A stretch of 64,000 nt of DNA from Streptomyces sp. ACA25 (GCF_028200735.1 NZ_JAQKPV010000015.1:62001-126000); one strand, 5' to 3'. Numbered from the stretch's first letter, positions 34,977 through 44,715 are shown. Numbers and translations are program-made. The notes: generated from the sequence alone by a model not told the origin.

Positions 34977-36737
34977 ATGGCGGTTTCCGTAACCCTTCCG
35001 GCGCTCGGTGAGAGCGTGTCCGAGGGCACCGTCACCCGCTGGCTCAAGGCCGAGGGTGAACGCGTTGAGGCCGACGAGCCGCTGCTCGAGGTCTCCACCG
35101 ACAAGGTCGACACCGAGATCCCCGCACCGGCCGCCGGTGTGCTTTCCGCCATCAAGGTCGCCGAGGACGAGACCGTCGAGGTCGGCGCCGAGCTGGCCAT
35201 CATCGACGACGGCTCCGGCGACTCGGGGCAGTCCGCCGCCCCCGCAGGGGAGCCCGAGCCGCAGCCCGAACCCGAGCCGGCCAGGCAGGAGCAGCCCGCC
35301 GCGCAGGAGCAGCGGGAGCCGGAGCCCTCCGGCGCCTCCGCGCAAGGCGGTGGCGGCGCTGCCGAGGGCACCGACGTGACCCTGCCCGCACTGGGCGAGT
35401 CGGTCACCGAGGGCACCGTCACCCGCTGGCTGAAGGAGGTCGGCGAGGAGGTCGAGGCCGACGAGCCGCTGCTCGAGGTCTCCACCGACAAGGTCGACAC
35501 CGAGATCCCCGCACCCGCCTCCGGCACTCTGCTGGAGATCGTGGTCGGCGAGGACGAGACCGCCGAGGTCGGTGCCAAGCTGGCCGTCATCGGTGCCGCG
35601 GGTTCGGCTCCCGCCCAGGCCCCGGCACGGGAGGAGGCCAAGCCCGAGCCCGCCCCTGAGCCCGAGCCGGCCCCCGAGCCGAAGCCGGAACCGAAGCCCG
35701 AGCCGGAACCGAAGCCGGAACCGAAGCCCGAGCCGAAGCCGGAACCGCAGGAGCGCAAGCCCGAGCCCGCCCGCCCCGCCCCCGCGCCGCCGCAGCCGGC
35801 CGGCACCACGGACGGTGCCTACGTCACCCCGCTGGTGCGCAAGCTCGCCGGCGAGAACGACGTGGACCTCTCCACGGTCAAGGGCACCGGCGTCGGCGGC
35901 CGGATCCGCAAGCAGGACGTCATCGCCGCAGCGGAGGCCGCCAAGGCCGCCGCTGCCGAGCCGGCGGCAGCCCAGGCAGCTCCGGCCCGGAAGGCCCCGG
36001 AGGCCGAGCCGTCGCCGCTGCGCGGCCAGACCGTGAAGATGACCCGGGTGCGCAAGGCGATCGCCAAGCACATGCTCGAGTCGCTGAAGGTGTCCGCGCA
36101 GCTGACCACCGTGGTCGAGGTGGACCTCACCCGGGTGATGCGACTGCGCGAGCGGGCAAAGGAGCAGTTCCTGCGCCGGGAGGGCGTCAAGCTCTCCCCG
36201 ATGCCGTTCTTCATGAAGGCGGCGGCCGAGGCCCTGAAGGTCCACGCGTCCGTCAACGCCAAGGTCAACGACGACGACACGGTCACCTACCACGACACCG
36301 AGAACATCGGCATCGCGGTGGACACCGACAAGGGGCTGTTCGTCCCGGTCATCGACAACGCTGGCGACCTGAACCTGGCCGGCATCGCCAAGAAGACCGC
36401 GGACCTGGCGAAGCGCACCCGCGACGGCGGCCTGAAGCCGGACGAGCTGTCGGGCGGCACCTTCACGGTGACGAACACCGGCTCGCGCGGCGCGCTGTTC
36501 GACACCCCCATCCTCAACCAGCCGCAGGTCGGCATGCTGGGGATCGGTGCGACCGTCAAGCGTCCGGTCGTGGTCAGCCACCCGGAGCTCGGGGAGACCA
36601 TCGCCATCCGCGACATGGTCTACCTGGCCCTGACGTACGACCACCGGATCGTGGACGGCGCGGACGCCGCCCGCTTCCTGTCCACCGTCAAGGCCCGGCT
36701 GGAGGCCGGCGAGTTCGAGGGTGAACTCGGCCTGTAG
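34977..36737 (+). CDS. sucB: Dihydrolipoamide acyltransferase E2 with two lipoyl domains
   Basis: This is the E2 component of the 2-oxoglutarate (and, in actinobacteria, shared pyruvate) dehydrogenase complex. The 586-residue protein has two lipoyl domains (about 2-78 and 134-208), each with the lipoyl-lysine motif [14 protein letters not shown]. An EP/KP-rich linker follows to about 275, then a peripheral-subunit binding domain ([20 protein letters not shown]). The catalytic domain ends with [15 protein letters not shown], containing the active His. The E2 is coupled to lpdA 58 bases upstream and served by LipA/LipB encoded 12 kb away. Confidence 0.97.
   Translation: MAVSVTLPALGESVSEGTVTRWLKAEGERVEADEPLLEVSTDKVDTEIPAPAAGVLSAIKVAEDETVEVGAELAIIDDGSGDSGQSAAPAGEPEPQPEPEPARQEQPAAQEQREPEPSGASAQGGGGAAEGTDVTLPALGESVTEGTVTRWLKEVGEEVEADEPLLEVSTDKVDTEIPAPASGTLLEIVVGEDETAEVGAKLAVIGAAGSAPAQAPAREEAKPEPAPEPEPAPEPKPEPKPEPEPKPEPKPEPKPEPQERKPEPARPAPAPPQPAGTTDGAYVTPLVRKLAGENDVDLSTVKGTGVGGRIRKQDVIAAAEAAKAAAAEPAAAQAAPARKAPEAEPSPLRGQTVKMTRVRKAIAKHMLESLKVSAQLTTVVEVDLTRVMRLRERAKEQFLRREGVKLSPMPFFMKAAAEALKVHASVNAKVNDDDTVTYHDTENIGIAVDTDKGLFVPVIDNAGDLNLAGIAKKTADLAKRTRDGGLKPDELSGGTFTVTNTGSRGALFDTPILNQPQVGMLGIGATVKRPVVVSHPELGETIAIRDMVYLALTYDHRIVDGADAARFLSTVKARLEAGEFEGELGL
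35067..35515 (+). repeat. 62-bp perfect direct repeat between the two lipoyl domains
   Basis: The DNA 35067-35128 and 35454-35515 is identical over 62 bases, covering the lipoyl-lysine site of each domain. Such exact identity, including synonymous positions, suggests recent gene conversion or strong constraint between the two domain copies. Confidence 0.85.
35640..35770 (+). repeat. Imperfect Glu-Pro/Lys-Pro linker repeat in sucB
   Basis: Reiterated 6-base and 12-base units such as GAGCCG, AAGCCG and GAACCG encode an alternating EP/KP linker before the subunit-binding domain. It is flexible and could vary in copy number between strains. Confidence 0.8.
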
Positions 36738-36771
36738 CACCCGGCGCCGGTGTCCGTCACCGGCACCAGGG

Positions 36772-36806
36772 CCGCGCCCCGTCCGGGTCTCCCGGGCGGG
36801 GCGCGG
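36772..36806. terminator. sucB terminator
   Basis: The stem CCGCGCCCCG (36772-36781) pairs with 36797-36806; a T/G mismatch is followed by an inner CCGGG/CCCGG stem around a TCT loop. It ends the lpdA-sucB unit, 35 bases past the sucB stop. Confidence 0.8.
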
Positions 36807-36866
36807 TCGTCCGCGGTCCCGGACAACTCTCCCGGGTGACCGCTCCCCGCATGATGGGATGGCCGC

Positions 36867-37883
36867 GTGCGTGCTGCCCGGCTCATCCAGATGGTGCTGC
36901 TGCTGCAGGACCGGCAGGTGATGACCGCCGCCGAGCTGGCGGCGGAGCTGGAGGTGTCCGAGCGGACCGTCGCCCGGGACGCCACCGCTCTGTCGGAGGC
37001 CGGCGTCCCGGTGTACGCGGACCGCGGGCGGTCCGGCGGCTACCGGCTGATCGGCGGCTACCGCACCCGGCTCACCGGCCTGGGCCGCAGCGAGGCCGAG
37101 GCGCTGTTCCTGTCCGGCGTGCCGTCCGCGCTGCGGGACATGGGCCTGGCGGACGCCGCTTCCGCCGCCCAGCTGAAGGTGTCCGCGGCACTGATCCCCG
37201 CGATGCGGGACGCCCGGACAGCAGCGGCCCGGCGTTTCCACCTCGATGCTCCCGGCTGGTGGCAGACCGCGGGCACCCCGGCGCTGCTGCCCCGGCTCGC
37301 CGACGCGCTCTGGGACGACCGGCCGGTCTCGGTCCGGTACCGGCGCGGTGGCGGTGCCGCAGGCGAGGGGAAGGGCCGGGAGGTCAGCCGCACGCTGGAG
37401 CCCTACGGCCTCGTGCTGAAGGCCGGCGTCTGGTACCTGGTGGCCCGCACCGACGGCGACCACCGGGTGTACCGGGCCGACCGGTTCACCGCCGTGGAGC
37501 CCGGCACGGGACGTTTCGTCCGGGACCCGGACTTCGACCTCCCGGCGTTCTGGACCGAGCGCTCCGCGGCCTTCGCCCGGTCGATCCTGCATGACAGGGT
37601 GCGGCTGCGCCTGACGGCAGAGGGGGCCCGGCTGCTGCCGCACGTCACCGACCGCGCCGCTGCCGGGGAAGCCCTCACCACGGCCGGTCCCCCCGGTGCG
37701 GACGGCCGGATCACGCTGACCCTGGCGGTGGAGAACCTGGACGTCGCCTACAGCCAGCTGCTCGCACTCGGTCCGGAGGCCGAGGTTCTGGAACCCCCCG
37801 CCCTCCGCACCCGGATGGCCGAGGCCGCCACCCGCCTGAACGCCTGCTACCGGGCACAGCCGCCGGATCGAGCGGCCCCGTGA
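36867..37883 (+). CDS. HTH/WYL-domain transcriptional regulator
   Basis: This 338-residue protein has an N-terminal DeoR-type/HTH_11 helix-turn-helix (MTAAELAAELEVSERTVARDATAL). A WYL ligand-sensing domain follows at about 145-240, with the motif YGLVLKAGVWYLVARTDGDHRVYRADR and a C-terminal WCX-like tail. WYL proteins bind small ligands, often single-stranded DNA or nucleotides, and regulate stress or defence genes. The GTG at 36867 lies 6 bases after TGGGAT. There is no obvious defence partner next to it: the following genes are the mod operon. Confidence 0.9.
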   Translation: MRAARLIQMVLLLQDRQVMTAAELAAELEVSERTVARDATALSEAGVPVYADRGRSGGYRLIGGYRTRLTGLGRSEAEALFLSGVPSALRDMGLADAASAAQLKVSAALIPAMRDARTAAARRFHLDAPGWWQTAGTPALLPRLADALWDDRPVSVRYRRGGGAAGEGKGREVSRTLEPYGLVLKAGVWYLVARTDGDHRVYRADRFTAVEPGTGRFVRDPDFDLPAFWTERSAAFARSILHDRVRLRLTAEGARLLPHVTDRAAAGEALTTAGPPGADGRITLTLAVENLDVAYSQLLALGPEAEVLEPPALRTRMAEAATRLNACYRAQPPDRAAP

Positions 37884-38029
37884 CCCGCGGCAGGCAGGAC
37901 GCGCGCCCACCACCGTACTGCTGCCGGCCGGGAGGACCGGCCGTCCGGCGCGATGGCCGCACCGGGCCCTGAAGGACCCGGCACCGGCCCGCGCGTGCCT
38001 GGATACTGGCCATCTGCTAGTTTCCTGGC

Positions 38030-39061
38030 ATGTCTGGTGGGCGGGTACGGCAACGGCGACAGGGACGCAACTGGTCGCAGGCCGACCTGGCCGCCGCGGC
38101 CGGAGTGTCCCGGCAGTCGATTGCGGCGGTCGAGGCGGGTCGGCAAGTGCCCTCGGTGACGGCTGCGCTGGGCCTGGCCGGTGCGCTGGGCTGCTCGGTC
38201 GAGGAGCTCTTCGCCGAGACCGGGCCCGAGACCGGATCGGTGCTGCCGGTGCTGGTCGATGTCGCGGAGCCGTCGCCCGGTACGCCGCTGACTGTGGCCC
38301 GTGTCGCGTCGACGCAGGTGTGGGCCCCGCTCCACGAGCCGGACGAGGCGGGCTTCCGCCTGGCCGACGCGGTCTGGTCGGCCGACGGCCCCACGATGCT
38401 GGACGGGGCGGCCGGAAACGGGTTCGTCGTGGCCGGCTGTGAGCCCGCCTTGGGGATGGCGGCTGCCGCCGCGCCCGGCACCGGCGCCGGGCGGCTGGTC
38501 GTCGTCCACGCGTCCTCCGGACGGTCGCTTGCCGCCCTTGCCGCGGGCCGAGCGCACGCGGCGGTGGTGCACGGCCCGGCCGGCGGGCTGCCGCCGGTTC
38601 CGGAGGGCCTGGCGCGGTGGGAGCTCGCGCGGTGGCCGGTCGGCCTGGCCCACGCCGGTGCGATGCCCCCGCTGGGCGCGGTGGGCGCCGGCCGGGTACC
38701 GGTAGCTCACCGGGACGCGCTGGCCGCTTCCGAGCAGGCCCTGCACCGGGCGCTGGCAGCTGCCGGAGCTCCGGACCGGGTGCGGGGGCCGGTGGCGGCG
38801 GGGCATCTGGCTTCGGCGCGGATGACGGCGGCGGGGCAGGTCGCGGCCGGCGTGACCACGGCCGCTGCGGCTTCGGCCGTGGGTCTGCGCTTCACCGCGT
38901 GGGAGGAGCACGTGGTCCAGCTGTGGGTGGACCGGCGGTTCGCCGAGCACCCGGGGATGTCGACGTTGTTGCAGGTGTGGTGCTCACCGCGGGTGAGTTC
39001 CCAGTTGCGCAGGCTGGGCGGGTACACGCTGGCCGGTGCCGGACAAGAGGTGAAGCGGTGA
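38030..39061 (+). CDS. HTH regulator fused to a substrate-binding-protein-like sensor domain
   Basis: The first 65 residues are an XRE-type helix-turn-helix (VRQRRQGRNWSQADLAAAAGVSRQSIAAVEAGRQ). Residues about 75-340 form a periplasmic-binding-protein-like domain that should sense a ligand in the cytosol. Fusions of this type accompany molybdate transport genes, so molybdate or tungstate is the likely ligand. The stop overlaps the modA start by four bases (GTGA), so regulator and transporter are co-translated. TAGTTT at 38018-38023 leaves 6 bases to the ATG and no Shine-Dalgarno, so it may be leaderless. Confidence 0.86.
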   Translation: MSGGRVRQRRQGRNWSQADLAAAAGVSRQSIAAVEAGRQVPSVTAALGLAGALGCSVEELFAETGPETGSVLPVLVDVAEPSPGTPLTVARVASTQVWAPLHEPDEAGFRLADAVWSADGPTMLDGAAGNGFVVAGCEPALGMAAAAAPGTGAGRLVVVHASSGRSLAALAAGRAHAAVVHGPAGGLPPVPEGLARWELARWPVGLAHAGAMPPLGAVGAGRVPVAHRDALAASEQALHRALAAAGAPDRVRGPVAAGHLASARMTAAGQVAAGVTTAAAASAVGLRFTAWEEHVVQLWVDRRFAEHPGMSTLLQVWCSPRVSSQLRRLGGYTLAGAGQEVKR

Positions 39062-39888
39062 AGCGCACCGGTGCTCTCACGGCAGGGCTGCTGACCGCGG
39101 TCGTGGCGGTAACGGGCTGCGGTACAGGCACGGACGCTTCCGGCACGCCGGACGCCGGCACGAACGCGGGGGCCGGGCCGACGGTGGTGCGGGTCGCCGC
39201 GGCCTCCGACCTGAAGTTCGCCTTGGACGATCTCCTGAAGGACTTTCACGAGGAGCACCCGGGCACGACCGTCGAGGTCTCCTACGGCTCGTCGGGGAAC
39301 TTCAGCACGCAGCTGTTCAACGGAGCCCCGTTCGACGTGTTCCTGTCCGCCGACACCGCCTACCCCGAGATGCTTCGGGAAGCCGGGCTCACGGTCGAGG
39401 ACTCGCAGTTCGACTACGCGGTCGGGCGTCTGGTGGTGTGGGCCGGCAAGGACAAGAAGTTCGGCATCGAGGCCGAGGGACTGGACAGGCTCACCGGCCC
39501 GGACATCCGCAGGATCGCCATCGCCAACCCCGATCACGCCCCCTACGGCGTGGCCGCCGTCGCCGCCCTGAAGAGCGCCGGGGTGTACGAGGAGGTCAAG
39601 GGGAAGCTGGTGATGGGCGACAACATCGCCCAGGCCGCCGAGTTCGTCACCTCCGGCAACGCGGACGCCGGCGTGATCGCCCTGTCACTGGCGGAGGCCG
39701 GACCGATGAAGGACAGGGGAGATGTCGCGGAGGTGGACCTGGAGTCCTACCCCCGCATCAACCAGGGCGGCGTGATCATGAAGAAGTCGTCCGACGTCGA
39801 GGCCGCGAAGGCCCTCGCCACCTACCTGACCGGGCCCGGGGCGCAAGAGGTGCTGAAGTCCTACGGCTTCTTCCTCCCCGGCCAGTAG
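39058..39888 (+). CDS. modA: Molybdate ABC transporter substrate-binding lipoprotein
   Basis: This 276-residue secreted lipoprotein has a signal peptide with lipobox VAVTGC (Cys21). The binding domain begins VVRVAAASDLKFALDDLLKDF, a ModA hallmark, and includes YGSSGNFSTQLFNGAPFDVFLSAD, which forms the oxyanion-binding site. The late YPRINQGGVIMKKS and DVEAAKALATYLTGP stretches are also family-typical. It captures molybdate (or tungstate) outside the cell and delivers it to ModB. It is translationally coupled to the regulator. Confidence 0.95.
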   Translation: MKRTGALTAGLLTAVVAVTGCGTGTDASGTPDAGTNAGAGPTVVRVAAASDLKFALDDLLKDFHEEHPGTTVEVSYGSSGNFSTQLFNGAPFDVFLSADTAYPEMLREAGLTVEDSQFDYAVGRLVVWAGKDKKFGIEAEGLDRLTGPDIRRIAIANPDHAPYGVAAVAALKSAGVYEEVKGKLVMGDNIAQAAEFVTSGNADAGVIALSLAEAGPMKDRGDVAEVDLESYPRINQGGVIMKKSSDVEAAKALATYLTGPGAQEVLKSYGFFLPGQ

Positions 39889-39908
39889 CACGGCAGGGGA
39901 CGTCACTC

Positions 39909-40586
39909 GTGGACTGGCAAGCGATCATGCTGAGCGTGCGCCTCGCGGCGGCGACCACCGGCATCCTGCTGATCATCGCGCTGCCGCTCGGGGCATGGCT
40001 CGCCTACGGTCCCCGGCGCTGGTGGCGCACCGCGATCGAGGCGGTCGTCGCGCTGCCGCTGGTGCTGCCCCCCACGGTGCTGGGGTTCTACGCGCTGCTC
40101 GCGCTCGGGCCCCGGTCGCCGGTCGGCCGCGCGTACGAGGACCTCACCGGCAGCCTGCTGCCGTTCTCCTTCACCGGCCTGCTGGTCGGCTCGGTCCTGT
40201 TCAGCCTGCCGTTCGCGGTGCAGCCGATCGCCGCCGGCTTCGCCGGGGTCGACCGCAGGCTGCTGGAAGCCTCCTGGTCGCTGGGGGAATCCCGCCCCCG
40301 CACCCTGACCCGGATCGCCGTGCCGCTGGCCCTGCCGGGGATCGTCACCGGCGCGGTGCTGTCCTTCGCCCACACCATCGGCGAGTTCGGCGTGGTCCTG
40401 ATGCTGGGCGGAAACCTGCCCGGCGAGACCCGGACCGTGTCCATCTCCATCTACGACTCCGTGCAGTCCATGGACTACGAGGCCGCCGGCCGCACCAGCC
40501 TCCTGCTGCTGGTCTTCTCCTTCGCCGTGCTGGCCGCCACCTACACCCTCCAACGCCGCTTCACCCATGCCGGAGCCACCCCGTGA
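39909..40586 (+). CDS. modB: Molybdate ABC transporter permease
   Basis: This 225-residue inner-membrane protein has five hydrophobic segments and the permease loop EASWSLGESRPRTLTRIAVPLALPGIVTGAVL, which contacts ModC. The motif FAHTIGEFGVVLMLGGNLPGETRT is the ModB signature. The GTG at 39909 is 20 bases past the modA stop. Its stop overlaps the modC start by four bases. The family length is 220-230 aa, so it appears complete. Confidence 0.95.
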   Translation: MDWQAIMLSVRLAAATTGILLIIALPLGAWLAYGPRRWWRTAIEAVVALPLVLPPTVLGFYALLALGPRSPVGRAYEDLTGSLLPFSFTGLLVGSVLFSLPFAVQPIAAGFAGVDRRLLEASWSLGESRPRTLTRIAVPLALPGIVTGAVLSFAHTIGEFGVVLMLGGNLPGETRTVSISIYDSVQSMDYEAAGRTSLLLLVFSFAVLAATYTLQRRFTHAGATP

Positions 40587-41701
40587 CCCTCACCCGCAAG
40601 GAACGCACCGGAACCACCCGGGACGGGCAGCACCCGGCCCTGCGGGCCCGGTTCACCGCCCGGCACCGGCGCGGCCCCGTCATCACCGCCGACCTCACGC
40701 TCGCCGCACGCGAGACGCTGATCCTCTTCGGGCCCTCGGGCGGCGGCAAGACCACCATCCTGCGCGCACTGGCCGGCCTCCATACCCCGGAGTCGGGCCG
40801 CATCACCTGCGCGGGGACCACCTGGTACGACGCCACCACCCGCACAGACCTGCCGGTGCAGCGGCGGAAAGCGGGCTACCTGTTCCAGGACCACGCCCTC
40901 TTCCCTCACCTGACCGTCGCCGCGAACATCACCTACGGCATGCGCCGGAGCAGCCGCGACCACCGCGCGGAGAGACTCGCCGAACTGGTCGGCCTCCTCG
41001 ACCTGCACGGCCTGGCCGACCGCAAAGCGGGCCAGGTCTCCGGTGGCCAGGCCCAACGGGTCGCCCTCGCCCGCGCCCTTGCCACCGACCCGCACCTGCT
41101 GCTCCTGGACGAGCCGCTGTCCGCCCTCGACTCCCCCACCCGGGCCGCCATCCGCTCCGACCTGCGTGCCCTCCTGCGCGAGGTCGGCATCCCCGCGGTG
41201 ATCGTCACCCACGAACGCGCCGAGGCGTTCGCGCTCGGCGACCGCATGGCCCTCGTCATCGACGGCGCCACCACCCGGTGCGGCTCCGTCGCCGAGGTCA
41301 TGGACAACCCCACGAGCGTGGCGGCAGCCCACGCCCTCGGTTTCGACAACCTCCTGCCCGCCACCCCCACCGTGCCGGGGGTGTACGAGCTCACCTGCGG
41401 CCTGCGCCTGCGCCTGCCCGCCGTCCGGGAAGCCCGCCGGGTGGTGGTCGCCGCCCGGGCCGAAGACCTCCTGCTGCAGTCGCGCGAAAGCCGGCCGGAC
41501 ACCGCCGCCGACGGCCGCACGCTGACCGGCACGGTCACCGAGACCGTCCCTGAAGGCCCTCTGACGCGCACCCGTGTCCGCCTCCCCGACGGCACCACCC
41601 TGACCGCACTCACCCCCGCCCGCGACCACACCCCACCGCACCCCGGGCAGTCGGCCACCCTGAGCCTCGACCCCGCCCGCGCCGTCGTTCTTCCCGCCTG
41701 A
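40583..41701 (+). CDS. modC: Molybdate ABC transporter ATP-binding protein
   Basis: This 372-residue ATPase has Walker A FGPSGGGKTT (about residues 52-61), signature QVSGGQAQRVALARAL, Walker B LLLLDEPLSALD and the switch His in VIVTHERAEAFA. The C-terminal 120 residues form a TOBE/Mop-like domain that can sense oxyanion (TGTVTETVPEGPLTRTRV). It powers uptake with ModB. The start overlaps the modB stop (GTGA). It is the last gene of the locus. Confidence 0.95.
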   Translation: MTLTRKERTGTTRDGQHPALRARFTARHRRGPVITADLTLAARETLILFGPSGGGKTTILRALAGLHTPESGRITCAGTTWYDATTRTDLPVQRRKAGYLFQDHALFPHLTVAANITYGMRRSSRDHRAERLAELVGLLDLHGLADRKAGQVSGGQAQRVALARALATDPHLLLLDEPLSALDSPTRAAIRSDLRALLREVGIPAVIVTHERAEAFALGDRMALVIDGATTRCGSVAEVMDNPTSVAAAHALGFDNLLPATPTVPGVYELTCGLRLRLPAVREARRVVVAARAEDLLLQSRESRPDTAADGRTLTGTVTETVPEGPLTRTRVRLPDGTTLTALTPARDHTPPHPGQSATLSLDPARAVVLPA

Positions 41702-41815
41702 GGGCAGGCGTCCGACAACCCGGGGAGGAGCAGGGCCCCGCCCCGCGCCGGCGCTCGGTGAAGGCGGCCGCACAGGGGGGGCACGGAGGTTCCCTCACCC
41801 CCGCCCGGTCCCGGG

Positions 41816-42763
41816 CTAACGGAAGCCGGCGCTCTCTGCGGGTCCGCCCGCCTCCCGGGCGGCCAGATAGCCCCAGGCATCGGGCTGCGAGCCGTCGGTG
41901 TCGGTGAAGCCGTACTCGCGGGCGAGGCCGCCGCTGGACAGGGAGGCCCCGTTCCAGCGGGCGACGTCCGGATCGCCGGCCAGGGCTACGAGCGCTCGGG
42001 CGACGAAGGCCGGTGACTCGGAGATGGCGAAGTCCGGGTCCTTCTCCGTGCCCGCGCGCCAGTTCTCCTCGGTGACCTCGAAGTGGGTGTCCAGCATCGC
42101 CTCGGAGCGCAGCCAGCCCGGGGTGAGGCAGACCGCCGTCGCGCCGTACTCCCGGAGCTCCTCCGCGAGTCCGCGGGCCATCCGGATCGGGGCGCTCTTC
42201 GCCAGGTCGTAGTACAGGGGCGGGCGGTAACGGGTGTTGTACTCCCGCGTACCGTCCGTCACCTCCACCAGCAGGCCGCCGGGGCGGCGGATGAGCAGCG
42301 GGAGCGCGTACCGGCTGGTGACGAGGTGGGTCTCCACACCCAGCCGCAGGACCCGGAGTCCGCGCTCCAGGTCGTGCTCCCACGCCTTGCTCTCCCACTG
42401 CACCAGGTGGTCCCCACCCCAGAGGTCGTTGACCAGGATGTCGAGCCGTCCCTGCTCCCGGTCGATCCGTGCGGTCAGCTCCGCCACCTGCTCCGGCACC
42501 AGGTGATCGGTGGGCACCGCGATGCCCCGCCCGCCCCCGCCGTCCCGCCCGGCCGCGGTGACCAGCTCCGCGGTCCCCTCGATCGTCTCCGTCGCACGGC
42601 CCACCTCGCTGACCCGCTCCCGGGTGGTGCGGCCGGTCACGTACACCGTCGCCCCGGCCCGGCCGAGCTCCACGGCCATCGCCCGTCCGGCGCCCCGGGT
42701 CGCCCCCGCGACCAGGGCGGTCCTTCCCGCGAGCGGTCCGGCACTGCTGTTTCGCTGTTCCAT
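41816..42763 (-). CDS. Short-chain dehydrogenase/reductase
   Basis: This 315-residue NAD(P)-dependent oxidoreductase has the Rossmann motif ALVAGATRGAGRAMAVELG, then the NDLWGGDHL segment. The YYDLAKSAPIRMARGLAEEL stretch holds the catalytic Tyr-Lys. The ATG at 42763 (MEQRNSS) follows AGGAGAGGA, so a 33-residue upstream extension was not used. The substrate is unknown. It is divergent from a DUF4240 gene across 149 bases. Confidence 0.92.
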   Translation of the reverse strand: MEQRNSSAGPLAGRTALVAGATRGAGRAMAVELGRAGATVYVTGRTTRERVSEVGRATETIEGTAELVTAAGRDGGGGRGIAVPTDHLVPEQVAELTARIDREQGRLDILVNDLWGGDHLVQWESKAWEHDLERGLRVLRLGVETHLVTSRYALPLLIRRPGGLLVEVTDGTREYNTRYRPPLYYDLAKSAPIRMARGLAEELREYGATAVCLTPGWLRSEAMLDTHFEVTEENWRAGTEKDPDFAISESPAFVARALVALAGDPDVARWNGASLSSGGLAREYGFTDTDGSQPDAWGYLAAREAGGPAESAGFR

Positions 42764-42912
42764 GTCTGCGTCCTCTCCTGCGGCAACGGCACGACAGTGG
42801 CAGCCAAACCCGACATCCTCTGTCCGGCTTTCCGACCGGACGGAAATTCGGGCACCGTTCACCGCCGGTTCGGCGTGCGGGAGCGGGCCGCAGCGCCGAT
42901 GCTGGAGGCGTG

Positions 42913-43446
42913 ATGCACGAGACGGAGTTCTGGGAGATCGTCGACGGCACCCGTGAGTCCGCCGACGGCGATCCGGACACGCACGCCGATCTGCTGGTCG
43001 AGCGGCTGGCCGAGCTCGATCCGGAGGCCGTCACGGTCTTCGCTCAGCATTTCGAATCGCGGTTCGTCCGCGCCTACCGCTGGGACGTCTGGGGTGCGGC
43101 CTGGGTCCTGCTCGACGGGGCCAGCGACGACAGCTTCGACAATTTCCGCTGCTGGCTGATCTCGCAGGGCCGCCGGGTCTTCGAGGGCACCCTGCACGAC
43201 CCGGACTCGCTCGCGGAGCTGCTGGCGGACGGCTTCGACCCGGACACCGACGGTGAGGCGGAAGGGGTCGGCTTCGCGGCCTTCGACGCCTACGAACAGC
43301 TCACCGGAAACGAGCTGCCCGATCTGGAGCTCCCGGAGCCGCCCTCCGAGCCCATGGGCAGCCCGATGGACTTCGAGGACGACAAGGAGCTGGCCACCGC
43401 CTTCCCGCGGCTCTGGGCCCGCTTCCGGGAACCGGCGCAGCGTTAA
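42913..43446 (+). CDS. DUF4240 protein, 177 aa
   Basis: The start MHETEFWEIVDGTRESA and the core AYRWDVWGAAWVLLDGASDDSFDNFRCWLISQGR match the DUF4240 family, found in many actinobacteria and of unknown function. It is acidic, soluble and has no signal peptide. The ATG at 42913 was preferred to a GTG at 42910, as GGAGG at 42904-42908 is better spaced. It lies 57 bases before the TIGR01777 epimerase gene, probably in one transcript. Confidence 0.9.
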   Translation: MHETEFWEIVDGTRESADGDPDTHADLLVERLAELDPEAVTVFAQHFESRFVRAYRWDVWGAAWVLLDGASDDSFDNFRCWLISQGRRVFEGTLHDPDSLAELLADGFDPDTDGEAEGVGFAAFDAYEQLTGNELPDLELPEPPSEPMGSPMDFEDDKELATAFPRLWARFREPAQR

Positions 43447-43503
43447 CCACTCCCCGCCCGGTCGTTGCTGGCCTCCCCCGCGATCATCGATCAGGATGGC
43501 CTC

Positions 43504-44430
43504 ATGCCCACCCCCTCACGTATCGCCGTCACCGGATCCACCGGACTCATCGGCTCCTCCCTGGTGACCTCTCTGCGTGCCGACGGCCACGAGGTCGTGC
43601 GGCTGGTCCGCCGCCCGGCGCGGGAGAGCGACGAAGCCCAGTGGGATCCGCGCGGGAAGGACACCGGCGTGACCGCGGCCGCCCTCGCCGGCTGCGACGC
43701 CGTCGTCCACCTGGCCGGCGCGGGAGTCGCCGACAAGCGCTGGACCGAGAGCTACAAGCGGGAGATCAGGGACAGCCGGGTGCTGGGCACCGCCGCTGTC
43801 GCCCGGGCCATCGCCGACCAGGACACCCCGCCCGCCACGTTCCTGTGCGGCAGCGCGATCGGCTTCTACGGAGACACCGGGGACCGGGCGGTGGACGAGG
43901 ACGCCCCCGCCGGGGAGGGCTTCCTCGCCGAGGTCTGCCTGGAGTGGGAGGACGCCGCCGCACCCGCTGTCCGGGCGGGGGTCCGCACCGTCCTCGCCCG
44001 GACCGGCCTGGTGGTGGCCGCCTCCGGTGGCGCCTGGGGCAGGCTGTTCCCGCTGTTCAAGGCGGGTCTCGGCGGCCGGATCGGCAACGGCAGGCAGTAC
44101 TGGAGCCACATCGCGCTCGCCGACCACATCGCCGCGCTGCGCTTCCTGCTGGAGCAGGACGGGGAGGACGCGCTGTCCGGGCCCGTCAACCTGACCGCAC
44201 CGGAGCCGGTCACCAACCGGGAGGTGACCCGCGTCATGGGAAAGGTCCTGCGCCGGCCGACGCTCTTCCCCGCTCCGGCGCCGGCTCTGCAGCTCTTTCT
44301 GGGCCAGTTCGCCGAGGATGTCCTGAGCAGCCAGCGGGTGGTGCCGCGGCGCCTGATGGAGGCCGGGTTCCCCTTCACCCACCCCGGGATCGAGGACGCG
44401 GTGCGCGCGGCGCTGGAGGACTCCGCCTGA
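43504..44430 (+). CDS. TIGR01777-family NAD(P)-binding epimerase-like protein
   Basis: This 308-residue extended SDR has the Rossmann motif IAVTGSTGLIGSSLVTSL and the VVHLAGAGVADKRWTESYKREIRDSRV signature. The second-domain FLCGSAIGFYGDTGDRAVDE, and a DUF1731-like C-terminus (RVVPRRLMEAGFPFTHPGIEDAV), follow. These proteins resemble nucleoside-diphosphate-sugar epimerases and the cell-division inhibitor-like SulA/YfcH family; function is not settled. The ATG at 43504 has AGGA upstream. It is usual in the sucB-lipB neighbourhood of Streptomyces. Confidence 0.92.
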   Translation: MPTPSRIAVTGSTGLIGSSLVTSLRADGHEVVRLVRRPARESDEAQWDPRGKDTGVTAAALAGCDAVVHLAGAGVADKRWTESYKREIRDSRVLGTAAVARAIADQDTPPATFLCGSAIGFYGDTGDRAVDEDAPAGEGFLAEVCLEWEDAAAPAVRAGVRTVLARTGLVVAASGGAWGRLFPLFKAGLGGRIGNGRQYWSHIALADHIAALRFLLEQDGEDALSGPVNLTAPEPVTNREVTRVMGKVLRRPTLFPAPAPALQLFLGQFAEDVLSSQRVVPRRLMEAGFPFTHPGIEDAVRAALEDSA

Positions 44431-44715
44431 CCTGGCACGACCCGGAATTCTCGCGCCCGGTAGTTGAGCGGTACCTCTCCGTGCGCCCGGCGTGCATCGG
44501 CTCCTGTTCCGTGCGCTCTGGCGCGGGGCGAGCATCCGTCTAGGGTCATGTGCGGCTCGGGGATAGTCCGGGCCGCCAGTGGGCATCAGGCCGACAGGCG
44601 CCCGCGCGATACCGGGCGCCGCACGCCGTCGGGCCGGCTCGGACCTGATGAGTGCCCGGGCCGTCACTGTCCCGGTCCGGCCCCCGGAGGCGCCGACCAT
44701 CGCACGGGAGGGCAC

